From positions 6,441,862-6,505,861 of the forward strand of contig JABAKD010000018.1 in the NCBI GenBank assembly GCA_012845835.1: DNA of 64,000 nucleotides, given 5' to 3'. Shown in pieces: positions 1 to 13,200 of the stretch. This DNA is from Undaria pinnatifida (taxonomy: Eukaryota; Sar; Phaeophyceae; Laminariales; Alariaceae). Each line of letters begins with the position of its first letter. The first letter of the stretch is position 1. Below the pieces are notes generated by a model. It searched no databases, was not told the DNA's origin, and was given only the letters and a program-made list of their open reading frames with translations. A program made the translations under genes and the position numbers.

Positions 1-1093
1 TACTTGGAATAAGTATAGGGAGCGGGTTTTAAGGCTCTCAAGGGGTTAAATCGCTTGGCTTAGATTGGAACACTCGGCAGTGGGACAGCATGCGGAGTAG
101 TGCCGGTTGCCGGTTGCCGACATAGTGCCGGTATTGCCTGCACTATATCGGTAACCTGCACTATCGAGGGGTCACTACTGCACTAATCTGTCCGTAAATA
201 TAAGCAACGTTTCAATTCAATGTTATTCTCCAGAGGTTGCTTATATTTTTCCGGGCAGAGTGGTATTAATAGCAGGGAACTAACTCCCTCGGAAAACATT
301 CCACAATAAATCAACGTGAGAATATCTAACTTACCTGTTGTCTTGGATTTTCTTTTCGCACATCGAGCAGTTCACGATCTAGACTGTTTAGGATCCACGA
401 GATTTTGCCGTTTTATTGTATTTCATCAAAATATTGTTATTGACCCTGTAGCGCTTGCATTGGTCGTTCTGAAAAGCCGTGCATCTTGTACCGCTGGAAG
501 CACGCCCAGACCCTCTGAAGACGCGGAGTGCTGAAACTATCATATTGAGCACATCACCTCAATGTCATGGTGGTGGGGATACCATGTTTTTGGCTATGTA
601 CTGATAAATTGCCCATCATTGACTCCGAGCGGTTTGTCGCCAAATGTGTGGGGTGAAGGGGTTAAGCGTTTGTTTACTTTGCTACTCGCAAGCCGACCAA
701 GGCTAACAGGGGGGGAAGCGTAGCAGCAGTAAGAAAGCGACCGATCGACCGACTGGCAGGGGTTCACTGTTGGGGTCTCTCCTTGCAGCCCCTCGGGGTC
801 ACTCGCGCGAGTGACCCCCCCCCCCCCATTCCTTGACGGCCTTAGGGTTCCGTGCTGTAATAATTTTGGGATATGAATCCACAACGGCATGACAAGACTC
901 TGCGGTTCGCCAAAATACTGCCTAAAGCTTTTGACTTGTATGTTGGATGGCTCAAAAAGAATACTCTGTTATCAAAAGTAATAACAACACTCTCCGTGCT
1001 CCGACTCGAAACGTGTGCGCGCCGGTCATTTCCTCACCCCTCCCCCAATGCTACCTTTGGTTCGCCGGCTCGCACCGTGTGCACATGATGAAG
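1..1093. other. Upstream part of TMEM231 intron or flank: repeat fragments
   Basis: No convincing exon is seen. Bases 1-53 match a dispersed fragment (also at 11570-11650, 16545-16605 and 55440-55495) with TATAGGGAGGG and GGGGCTCTAAAGGGGTTAA-like sequence. Bases 110-190 contain GCACTATATCGG units like the array at 51,530. Bases 790-830 hold a palindrome followed by a poly-C run. Confidence 0.5.
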
Positions 1094-1222
1094 TCTTTTC
1101 CGGCGGACACAAACAGCGACGGGCTGACAGACCGCCTGGTGGTCAACGCGCGGCTGCCGCTGGCCGAGGGGGAAGAGGTGCATTCCGTCAAAATGCTGGC
1201 CGTTTTTCGGACCCGCTTGAGG
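1094..1222 (+). CDS. TMEM231: TMEM231 exon a
   Basis: This exon has 43 codons and is phase 0 at both ends. It encodes SFPADTNSDGLTDR, then LPLAEGEEV and ends FRTRLR. The family has an equivalent acidic DxNxDGxxD loop followed by LELPLQ and FSYRLHR. The donor is AGG|GTGAGA. The acceptor is after GATGAAG, with a pyrimidine-rich stretch 30-60 bases upstream, so the exact 5' edge is less certain than the donor. A (CCGAA)n tract begins about 43 bases past the donor. Confidence 0.75.
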
Positions 1223-4200
1223 GTGAGAAGTACAAAGATATAATCAAGTTTTTCTGCGGTGTAGAACCGAACCGAACCGAACCGAACCGAACCGAACCGA
1301 ACCGAACCGAACCGAACCGAACCGAACCGAACCGAACCGAACCGAACCGAACCGAACCGAACCGAACCGAACCGAACCGAACCGAACCGAACCGAACCGA
1401 ACCGAACCGAACCGAACCGAACCGAACCGAACCGAACCGAACCGAACCGAACCGAACCGAACCGAACCGAACCGAACCGAACCGAACCGAACCGAACCGA
1501 ACCGAACCGAACCGACCGAACCGAACCGAACCGAACCGAACCGAACCGAACCGAACCGAACCGAACCGAACCGAACCGAACCGAACCGAACCGAACCGAA
1601 CCGAACCGAACCGAACCGAACCGCTGTGCGCTTTTCCATCTACGAACTTCTTACGGAAGGCGCGGGTTAAGTTTGCGCACAGTCTTTTTTCTTTGGATTC
1701 ACTGCCTTTCGGACCGAGCCAAAAGTGGAGAAACGACACGACCGTTGTGCTAAGTTTTGAGCACGGAAAATAAGCCTGCAGCATGCGACGCTCCACTTAA
1801 AGACCATCTCACATGTCTGACCGGGCTGGAGCCCTTACGTTAAGCAAAAGGCTGGGTGGATGTGTCCTACGCGATCTTCAGCGCAAAACAGGCAACCGAG
1901 GTGTTCTAATTTTCGTCTAAAAAACTCGCTCAGCCTGTAGAAATTCATATTACGGGGGACCATAGTAAATAGGACCAAATATTGTTAGTCAAAATAGGGA
2001 AATATATTGGTTTTTGTGTGTACCGTAGGTCCTATTTACTATGGTCCCCCGTAATAATATGGCCAAATTCTCAAAAAGAGTGCCGCTAGTGCGTTCTGTA
2101 CGCTCCCCCCCCATCACCTATGTACCGAATCAGAGCCATCTAACGGCAGGGGTGCAGAAGATTCCAAGAATTTTCTGAGCTCTCCTAACACGAGGTAGGA
2201 GGAGCAGCTCAATATCAAAGTATCACCGGGAACATGACTTGGAAGGCTTTTTCAGTCGCGCAACCCGACCGACGTTTTCTCTGCGCTATTTTTTTCTTTC
2301 TTCTTTTTTTCCTGGCTCTCAAGGTTCATTCGTCACTTGAGTTGTGAGCTATATAAAAAGAAAAAAATGATTGCCAGATGAACCATCGCAATGGCCTGTA
2401 AGGCCATTTCTTATGCAGTCGGATTTGTCAGTCGAAAACTGTTTTTTTCGACTGAAGCCCAAATCGGGCTTTCTTACGCAGTCGAAAAAGGGCTTTTTCG
2501 ACTGAACTTTTTTCGACTGAGAATTCCGACTGGCGGATCCAGTAAAAAAACTCGTCTTTTCGACTGTATCCTCCAGTCGAAAAACTCAGTCGAAAAAGTT
2601 TTACATGTGTTTTTTTAACCCATCGCATCGCGGCCACACGGCCACACACCCATACCAAATACCACAGTGCAGTATCATACAAGGCGCTGACGCTGGCTTG
2701 GCTATCCCAGCTGTTGTTGCTTCTCGCAGCAAGTCAGCGTGGCGCATTCCTAGTTTTGCTCGCCAGCAGCGTGTGTCACACGACGGCAGCAGCGCGCGGT
2801 CTCGATCCCATGCTGCAAACAACGGCTGCGCCTGCTGTAGCTTTGGCGGCTCTCGGCTGAGTGCAACTCCACGAACGTAGCTCAGGCGGCTTTCGGCTAA
2901 GCCCAAAGCCACCAACTCGCTGGGACGAGGGTTCGCCGAGCCGTTGCTCGCGGAGGAAGCGCGAAGCACAGAGCTGCCAACCGATTTCGACTGCTGTACA
3001 GCAGTACTCCCTTACACCAACCGCCTCGAGGAAGAGCACAAAAACTATAAAATAAAATCGACTCGACTGACGATAAGAAGAAGGACCAGAAGAATCCAGT
3101 CGAAAAAAAGTCCAGTCGAAAAGGGCCGTTTTCGACTGGCGGAATCCGACTGCGTAAGAAATGGCCTAAGATACACGACGAAGAATATATGGCGCATTAG
3201 AAAACAAATAATGGCATATATATATATATATTTTCCCGACGATTTTTGGGGCTAAGGAGCCCCCCGTCATTTAGAAAAGGTCTTCACACGAAAAAGAGGC
3301 GTGTACCTTAATACCTATACCTTAATACCTTTATCGTAGCGTGCGTATCAATTTCACCTAAAACAAACACCCGGTATTCTCGTACAATTATCATACCTCG
3401 TACGACTAACTGATGATTTTCCACGCTTGAGGACCTCAAGAAAACAAAAAAATTAAAATAACCCCGAAAGGTGTAACCCCTACTGTGGGATGTCTCATGA
3501 CGCCTGCAATATCTTACGAAATCCTATTCGCTCTCCGCACAGACACCAGGTTGCCTTTTTGAAGCTTGTTGTTCTTCTCCTTTTTTTTTTTCCTGGAGAT
3601 GTTTTTTTGCGAAAGATCGACGTGCCGGCTCGTCGTGCTGTGCACGTGGAGAGATGGCAAACACGCACACACACTAATAACATTCCGTGCGCTTTTTTTT
3701 TTTATAGATTCAAAAATATTTTTTGTTACGAACAGAGGGTTCGGACGACACCGCGAATTTTTTTCTCGTTTGTTTACCTTAAAACAAGTTTGACAGGATT
3801 TTCGTTAGAGTACACGCTACCTGGTGTACGACTACGGAGCTATTGTGAAGGTAATCCCGTGTGGGAACGCAGAGTGTCCGCGCGTGGCCAGCTCGCCCCC
3901 CTCCGACCGATTCTACGGTTGCCTGCCCCCGCCTCCCCCCTGAAAAGCCGATCGATCGGCTTTTCATTAACGAACTTCTAATGGCTGCTCGACACGAGGA
4001 AGGAATCGACGAAAAAAAAATAATTCTCCAATTGTTTCTCGATTGCAAAGAAAGGACTATCGAAACGAGGATGTCGGGGCGGCAAGGGGCACCGTATCCC
4101 AGGAACACATACGGCCGAGAACTGTTGTCAAAACCGGCGATTTTGTTAGAGAGAAGTTGGGGGCGGGGGGGGGGGGGGGGGGCTACCATGAAACGACTCC

Positions 4201-7200
4201 TCCATGGCTCGCTCATGGCGCCTCACGTGATTCTCCGGTGGTCGTCCACGGCTAAAATATCACACAAGAGACGCGCGCAACAATGAATCGAGGTAGCACT
4301 TTTCGGCTGATTTTTTTTCCCCTGAATTTGTGAATCAAGGGGGTTCCTTAACCCCAAATCGTCGGGAAATTCGTCGTTTTTTTTGCATTCATGTTCGTTG
4401 TACACCTGTTACAATAAGCCACGGGGTCGTTCATTGGGGGTCAGAGCTTTGTTATTGTTCGGCAGAAGAAAAAAAAAATCGCCCGCCACGATATAGAGGT
4501 GCACCACGTTTTTTTCTGAAATTTTCTCCCCTTATAAAAAGCTCAAGACAGACCTCTCCCAAAACAGCACAAAATTAAAAGAAAAACTTTCTTTTTTATG
4601 AGAGAAAAGTGAAACTTCTAACGGGATGGAACAACTCCCAAGGCCTCTTAGTAACGCAACGAGACTCAATGCCAAAAAAAAACAAATTTGCCAATTTTTT
4701 TTTCCCGTCATTCAGAAACCATTTCAGCCGAAAAACGGTATACCTTTAAATGAGGAGCCCTAGAAAATAACCAGTGTACGAGCACCTCCATCGGAGTCAT
4801 GCAACACGGTGGGCGGCGGAGCGGAAGTTTCTGAGTTTCCTAAGACGAGGAGAGCTCCTGACGCGTGCCACGGTAGAGGTATACCTATTTTTGGCTGTTT
4901 TTTTTTTTTTATCCGAAAATCGTCGGAAACGGGGCATTTTTTTTTTTTTTTTTTGTCCATGATTTCTTGTTGTGTGCCTACCTAGGCAAGCATGATATTT
5001 TTTCGTCTGGTTGTAGCAGCTTTGATTTTCTCTCCAAGGATTAGTTTTTGGGTCAAGAAAGGTCTTAAGCTCCCAAATTGAGAGGTAGTGACAGAAAAAA
5101 AAGTGGCGTACCTCTATCGTAGGGCAGTATTAGAAAAAAAGTGATCCACCTCTATCGTAGGGGAGTATTAGAAAAAAAGTGGTGCACCTCTGTCGTAACG
5201 CGCGTCAGCTCAGCAACTCACCCGAAGCATGGCCACTTCGAACGCTTTTCAATCGCGTAACCCGACCAACCCTCACGCGCGCTCTCAGTAGTCCTACACC
5301 AAAACATACTCGGAAAAGGGTCAGACCAGCCTGGTAGCCACTCACTCGCGTACGCGAGGAGCTCAACCAACCGGCCAGAAACCTTTTCTGGCTCTAAAAA
5401 AAAAAGAGGAGGGGTCACGCGAACCGGTTGTGCGACGAGCCTGAGCATTTGTTGAAGCCTTAGCACGCAATGACCCGGCGTGCGACGCTTGCAGCAGTGT
5501 GCTACGATGGAGGGTGACGCTCCCCCCTCCCCCCCCCCCCCGCCCCCAATTTTTTTAATTTCTGAGTCACGGCCCTCGCTCCTTGACGCGTGCTACGATA
5601 GAGACGAACCACTTTTTTTCTGAGGGTCCTCAAGTTTGGGGGGCCGTTTCTCTCCCCCCCCCCCCAAAAAAAAAAAACGGATTTGGGGAGAAAAAAATAA
5701 AATTGCCATGATACCGGATGAACAATCCCACGGCCTACTGTAGGTATGCAACAAGAATCACCACGCAAAAAAAAAATGTGGCTTATTATTTTTTTTTTTC
5801 CCGACGATTTTGGGTTAAGGAGCGCCATCATTCAGAAAACTAAATAGCCAAAAAAAGGTATACCTCTATGACAGCACTCGTCAACGTCTACACCGTGTGA
5901 TGACTCTTCTACCAAAACAGATTTTTGGGTAAGCAGCTACACACACCCTCAGAAAGCAAAAAAAAACGAGCCGGGGCACCAATCTCTACCGTGGCAGGTG
6001 TTGCTTTTCACCTGAAAAAAAAACATTGCCTTATTTGTTAGCCGTCCGTACAGAGAAAACTTGTGACGCTGCTGTGACAAAGCCAAGCCACGTTACGTCT
6101 CCGCTGCGGCTTTATTACGTTTTGTGCTGCTTGCCGGCGCCGCCAGGACCGAGCGAAGGTGGAGATGGACACAATGGCTTACGTGGAGCACGGGGGAAGT
6201 CTTCCCGGGGCATCCTTGCAAGTGGACGGCGACTTGACCTTGAGGCAAACCTGGCCGCTCAGCGTTTATGGTGGTGAGCTTAATTTTTTGAGTCGGGGTC
6301 CTTATCTCGGAGCTTGAGTCGTCTCACGGTACGGGTTGTATTTTGTTTGAGCTCGTTAAGTGTGGAGCTATCAGTGCGTGATGTCGCGGCTTCGCATCGC
6401 CAAAAATTTGGCCTTTCATACTGTGACAATATTGACAGCATCTTGAAAGATTTAACCCTCTCTAGTTTTGTGCCCGTGGACGCCCGTCAGGATACACGTA
6501 CCCTTACCTTGACGACCCTATTCTGGACCCCGGTACCGTCACGTCAGCCCACCAGGCGCTCTTCGCCAACCTTTTGGCGCGGTACGCTGCGAGAAATTGT
6601 GAGTGCTAGAGTTAAGGCTGCGAGCTGGCTGACAACATAAGCCGCCCCGACCGCCGACCAGCTTTTTCGTAGCTAGTTGGCTACAATAGGTTTCGCACGT
6701 GTTCCGTCCCTTGCGACGATGACTTGACTTGACGGGCGCACGTGTCCACGAGAAAACGCGCAACTCAAGGACGTACGTACGTGTGCTACGATGTGGAGAT
6801 GAAGTTTTTCGCCGCGAAAATACCTTCTGCGTCATATCGGGGGGGGGAAAACCACTTAGCGTTAGAATAGGCCCAACCCTAACCCTAACCCTGACCCCAA
6901 CCACGGACCCAAAACGGGCCAGAAATGGGCGAGAAACGCGGCTGCGTCGCTTTTTTTTTGGGAAATTTATTTCATTATTATTCCGATTTGCGGACCACCA
7001 CGTAGCTCCTCGGCCCAACGAGAGAGCGTAGAGGAAAAAAAAATACCCTTCCAAGATCCGGGGGGGAGGCCACATTTTTTTTTTCTTCGGTCTCTTCTGA
7101 TTTCGGGAGTTGATAAAACGGGTTCAACCCGTAAAACGTTGGAATGCAATGCCATCCTTGTGTTCGCGACGTCGATGTGATTGTTCTGTGAAGCTAATTG

Positions 7201-10200
7201 ATAGGGGAGTCATCCCGCGCTCTGGGTGCCAGCAGGAAGAAGTTTCTGAGCGGCTCGTAACATGTATTATGAGGACGCCAAACGTCTGGCCCCGGAACAC
7301 GCGAGGAGGCCAAACGTCTCGCCCCTAAAAACGGCCCTCGAGGAGACACTCGCTCGTTTCGCCCAACCCGACCAGCATGTATGTCTACGCCCTAGCCCTG
7401 AAACAAAATACGAACAATTGTGCAACACGTCTATGCCCTATTAATGAGTCCTAGAAAAGCAAATTATACTCGTGAAAAAAATTGTCGTGCTACGAATTGA
7501 TATTCGATGTGTAGTTCCCACGCTCGAGAGAGGTCCACCGATCAGAGAACGCTTTCGGCACGTGGGATTAAATTACCCTTTGCAACCGTAGGATTGTTTT
7601 TTTTGTAAACCGAAGCGTGCCACGCTACGATAGATAGAGGCAATAGAGGGTATACCTTTTTTTTTGGCTTAAAATGGTTTCCGAATGACGGGGGAGGGCT
7701 TCTTGACCCCCAAAATCGTCAGAAATAGGTCATTTTGTCTTTTTTGCATGATGATTCTCGTCGGAAATAGGTCATTTTGTCTTTTTTGTATGATGATTCT
7801 CGTCGGAAATAGGTCATTTTGTCTTTTTTGTATGATGATTCTCGTCGGAAATAGGTCATTTTGTCTTTTTTGCATGATGATTCTCGTCGGAAATAGGTCA
7901 TTTTGTCTTTTTTTCATGATGATTCTCGTCGGAAATAGGTCATTTTGTCTTTTTGCATGATGATTCTCGTCGGAAATAGGTCATTTTGTCTTTCTGCATG
8001 AAGATTCTCGTCGGAAATAAGGTCATTTTGTTTTTTTGGCAATGATGATTCTCGTCGTGTAATCTAGCCCACGGGATTCGCCGTCCGGGTATCATGATAG
8101 CAGTTCTTATGTTTCTCCAAATCTGTTTTTTGGGGGTTAAGACATGTCTTAAGCTCCCGAATCGAGGGGTAGTATTAAGAAAAAAAGTCCTGCACCCTCT
8201 ATCGTAGCGCGCGTCAGTCAATCTTACAGGCCGTGTAATGTGTGTACCATCGAGCGAGTTTCACGTTCGGTTCTCTTTCTCTCGAAGAAAAACAAAAAAC
8301 TGTGTGTGTGTGTGTGTGTGTGTTTTTTTGGGGTGAGGAAAGGCAGCTTCGGCAGTTTCGGGGTGTTGACGCGCGCGACTATTATGTGGGTATTAAGGTA
8401 TACCGTTTTTTGGTGGAAGCGTTTCCTGGATGACGGCGCTCCTTCACCCATGGGGGTATTAAGGTATACCGTTTTTTGGTGGAAGCGTTTTCTGGATGAC
8501 GGCGCTCCTTCACCTATGGGGGTATTAAGGTATACCTTTTTTTGGCGAAATGGTTTTTTGGATGACGGCGCTTCTTCGCCTATAGGGGTATTAAGGTATG
8601 CCGTTTTTTGACGAAAGCGTTTTCTGGATGACGGCGCTCCTTCACCTATGGGGGTATTAAGGTATACGTACCGTTTTTCGATGAAAGCGTTTTCTGGATG
8701 ACGGCGCTCCTTCACCTGTGGGGGTATTAAGGTATACCTTTTTTTGGTGAAAGCGTTTCCTGGATGACGGCGCTCCTTCGCCTATGGGGGTATTAAGGTA
8801 TACCCTTTTTTGGCGAAATGGTTTTTTGGATGACGGCGCTCCTTCGCCTATGGGGGTATTAAGGTATGCCGTTTTTTGACGAAAGCGTTTTTTGGATGAC
8901 GGCGCTCCTTCACCTATGGGGGTATTAAGGTATACCGTTTTTCGATGAAAGCGTTTTCTGGATGACGGCGCTCCTTCACCTGTGGGGGTATTAAGGTATA
9001 CCTTTTTTTGGTGAAAGCGTTTCCTGGATGACGGCGCTCCTTCACCTATGGGGGTATTAAGGTATACCTTTTTTTGGCGAAAGCGTTTTCTGGATGACGG
9101 CGCTCCTTCACCTATGGGGGTATTAAGGTATACCTTTTTTTGGTGAAAGCGTTTCCTGGATGACGGCGCTCCTTCACCTATGGGGGTATTAAGGTATATT
9201 TTTTTTTGGTGAAAGAGTTTTCTGGATGACGGCGCTCCTTCACCTATGGGGGTATTAAGGTATACCTTTTTTTGGCGAAAGCGTTTCCTGGATGACGGCG
9301 CTCCTTCACCTATGGGGGTATTAAGGTATACCGTTTTTCGATGAAAGCGTTTTCTGGATGACGGCGCTCCTTCACCTATGGGGGCATTAAGGTATACCGT
9401 TTTTTGGTGAAAGCGTTTTCTGGATGACGGCGCTCCTTCACCTGTGGGGGTATTAAGGTATACCTTTTTTTGGCGAAAGCGTTTCCTGGATGACGGCGTT
9501 CGTCCGCCCTAAAATCGTCGGAGCTTCGTTCTGTTTTTATTTTTTTTGCAACGTTTTTCGCTGTACACCTTATTTTTAGGCCATGCATGGGGATGGTTCA
9601 TCGGGGGAGAGAACTTTTCATGTTTTTTCTTTGCACATCAGTTTTTGGGTGAGGTATATAGAGTATTTTATCGAGCCACCACCCTCAGACGGCGGAATGA
9701 AAAGAATGGTGATGATCACCGGCGACCGTGTAGCATGCGTCGGTTTCGAATACAATTGCAAAATAAGCAGTCACACCACCCGCGTCCCTTTTTCGAGAGT
9801 GCCTCCAACAATTTGCACCTTTGTTGGTTGGCTGGATGGCTTTTTTTTTTTTTTCGTTTGGTCTGTTCGTTGTTGTTTGTTGCCAGTAGCTCTCGACTTC
9901 CGAGCCGAGATACGGCGCCTGGGACGGCCGAGATTCTTCACTCCGCTATCTGTGTTTTTTCCGGAATCTACTGTTAACATGAGTGAGTTTAACAAAAAAG
10001 AGGAAAGCAATGTTGCCACGTTTCAGTCGAGCTATCCTACGCTACCACTACTGTGGCTCCACGTATACCCTGGTAACGCCAGCCAACAAAATAATCTTGA
10101 GTCAAACGCTATTAAAAAGAAACCGCCTGCTTTTGTTTCGCCAACTTTTTCGTTTTGTAGTTAATCCTGCTAACGTTTTGGATCTCCATAGTATGGGGGA

Positions 10201-13200
10201 GCTATTTTTTTTTCTCTTCCCGTGTGCATGTTTGTGTTGTTTGCTGCTGGTTTGTTTTGGCTTGTTCCGTGTGTGTGGGCTGCGCTTGGGGGCTCGTTTG
10301 TTTTTTCGCGTGTGCTTAAGCTGCGACTACTGTACGCCGATTTTCTTCGCCTGTTGTTTTATATTGACAGTAACGCTCGACTTCGAGCCGCGATACAGCC
10401 TCTGGGAGCGAGACCCTTCCCACGCAACCATGGGGGCGGGGATAGGCGAGTTGTCACCCCGGGTGTTCAACCTGACGGCGGTTGTCCGGATTAACCAGCA
10501 GCCCGTGCTCTACACTCCCCCGATATCGGAAGTGCTGCAAGCTGGGTGGACAAAGGTGTGTGTGTTTTTGAGAGTGCTATGGAAGAGGTGCGACATTTTT
10601 GTTTTTCCTTTTCCCCTCAAGGCTCCTAACCCGAAAACGTGTGTGTGTGTTTTTTCAGAAAATCTGCAAGTATTTGCAACCCGATAATAATAATAAAAAA
10701 AAATCCCATGACCTTCGGTATACAAAAAAAACAAACACAGTCCTATAAGACTGCCTGTTTACGGGGGGCACCATTACTAAACAGGACCCAAGACACGTAC
10801 AAAATCCTACCGGTACACAAACTCGTATTACTTTTTTTTTTGCTAACCATTTCTTTCTTGGTCCAGCAGATTAGAATGTGATTCTCCGTTTAAGGCAATA
10901 ATGGCATTTTCCGACGACTCCGGGGTCAAGAAGCACCATCGTTTTCATTAAGACGCGAGTTACGATAGAGGTATACCGTTTTTTGGCGAAAATGGTTTTT
11001 TTGAATGACGGGGTTTCCTAACCCAAAATCGTCGGGAAAAGAAATTATAGGGTATACCGTTTTTTGGCGCAAATATTTTCCGAAGGACGGCGCTCGTTAA
11101 CCCCAAAACGTCGGAAAAGAAAAAAAAAATTAGGCCTTTTTTTTTTTTTGTTTACATACGTGTTATTTCTCGTCGTTTACCTCTGGGTCATGGGATTTTT
11201 CATTCCGGTACTAAAAAAAGAGCAGTTTTACTCCTTTTTTTTTTCGCCCGTAATTCGTTTTTTTTGGGAGGGGTAGTGAACTCCCACATTTTAGGGAACC
11301 CCAGAAAAAAAAAGGGTGTATCTTTAGCGTAGCAGGCTTGAAAAGAAAGAGTAAAAAAAAAAAGAAACGCCAAAAAGTGATAAGTGTACGAACCTCTGTC
11401 GTATCAACAACGCGCGTCGTTTGTTTACGCGCGTTGCCCTCGTTTTCGCTTCTATCGTCTATTGCCATGTCACTAAATGTACGGTAGGGGGATCACTTTT
11501 TTTGTGCGACGCGTGCTATTCCTTTTTTTGGGCTCTTTTTTTGTTTCGAATGACGGGTCTCCTTAACGCCTTTACAACTGGAAACCCGTTTTGGGGACAA
11601 ATTTACTTGAATTTAGTATAGGGAGAGATTTAGGGGCTCTAAAGGGGTGAACCCCGAAAAAACGTCGGGAAAAAAAAGCCATGTTTTTTCATGATGCTCG
11701 TTCTATACCTCTAGGCATGCGATTTTTTCATCCGGTCAGCAGTGTCATTTTTCTCCAATTCGGTTTTTGGGTGAGATCTTGAAGTTCCGAAAGCGAGGAA
11801 CCTCAGAAAAAATGTGGTGCAACTCTAGAGTAGCACGCGTACGGAGGCTTTTTTTTGCAGTGTGGCTCGGGGTCACTCCCGCGAGTGACCCCCCCCCCCC
11901 CCCCCCCCCCGCCCCCTGGCCCTTACAAGGGGAATGATCGCATCACGTGGTAAGGCACCCACGAGGAAGTTACATGGTAATACCCATTGCTGTCTCTTGA
12001 GTGGTCACACAAGAAAACAAAGTAACTCACTGGCGCTGTCATCCATAAGCAAGAAAGTAGGCACATGTTGCCGAAGTCCGTCTTGCGAGCGGTTCTTGGA
12101 AGGATGCAGTTCACCCTTCATGCGACTCGCCGAACACCTCACGGCGCTTCGCGCTTGGTGCTAGCAACGTCTGCCTGGTCGGTGGAAACCCGACGTGCTC
12201 CGTTCCCGGCGTAGTAGGGATCTATGGTCATACGACCATGGCCATGCACAAATTAAGGACCCCCCTCCCCCCCCCCCCCTCCCCGGTTCCTTGTGGTCTA
12301 ATGCTTTCGAGCTGTTTTAATTGTGCGATATGGAGCCGAAATGGAAAGGGTATTTTTTTTTGTCAGGGAGGCACATTGTACATCGTAGACTGACTCCCGA
12401 TTTAAGTTTTATATGTTTCTGGTGGAGGCATGAATTGCGCCAGCTGTGATATACATATATATATGCGTGTACCACCTTTGGTTTGTTTGTGTTTTTCCCT
12501 GGGGTATTCCTCAGCTCCAGAGTGACTGGAGCCTGTCCTGTGACCACGGACTTGATTATGCGAGTTAATGTGAGAACAACACTAACATCAATTGTAACTC
12601 GTGCGAGTGGCTCAAACTCGGCACTGGAAAACGGAAAAAGGAGTACACCCCCCCGCCCCCCGGTCACCTCCCCCTTGCGCCCTCCCCCCGCCCGACCTCT
12701 CTGCGCGCACTTTTGACGCCACCGGGACTGCGTCTGTTGCTTAGTACGTGGTGATGCTGGCGATCATTGTCTTCCTCGTCGACGCCTTGTCAGCGTTCAT
12801 TTTCAGACACCAAGTGAGTTTTCCTGCATGTACGTTTTTTATGTTTTTTGGTTTCTCTTGGTTTTCTTGTTTTTGGGGGGATATTTATCTCGATCGAATC
12901 AATCAAAGTTTTTTTTTTTTTTCAGTTTTTTCGGCTTTTTCCCTCCTGCGTTTTTCCTTCTTTTCTTCAACCTTTCCTGGGCGTTGTTTTGCGTACTGAT
13001 AATTGTTGAATAATGTCATACTGCACTATAAAAGTGAGCCTTGCCAGCCTTCATGTCATTCACAATCAAGTGAGTTACAATTTTATTGCAATCAAGCAGG
13101 TTTCATTTTATTCGCAATCATGTAGGTTTCCTTCTTCCTCTAGCTTTCGGTTGTTCCTTGTGATTTTTTTTTAAAGACTCTCAAGGGTTACAACTCGGCC

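Noticed and set aside
1015-1796. Long frames of EPNRT and FGSVR repeats on both strands
   Set aside because: They are products of the (CCGAA)n tract being open in several frames; no real protein is implied.
6461-6490. Alternative 5' extension of TMEM231 exon c from the CTCTCTAG acceptor
   Set aside because: Better pyrimidine tract, but the reading phase does not match exon b.
7669-8221. Repeated QKRQNDLFPTRII frames
   Set aside because: Translation of the 42-bp array.
8224-8715. 163-codon - frame with KRFRQKTVYLNT repeats
   Set aside because: Translation of the MITE-derived satellite, not a gene.
7718-9510. Regular repeats considered as a CRISPR array
   Set aside because: The whole unit repeats with no unique spacers, and the context is eukaryotic.
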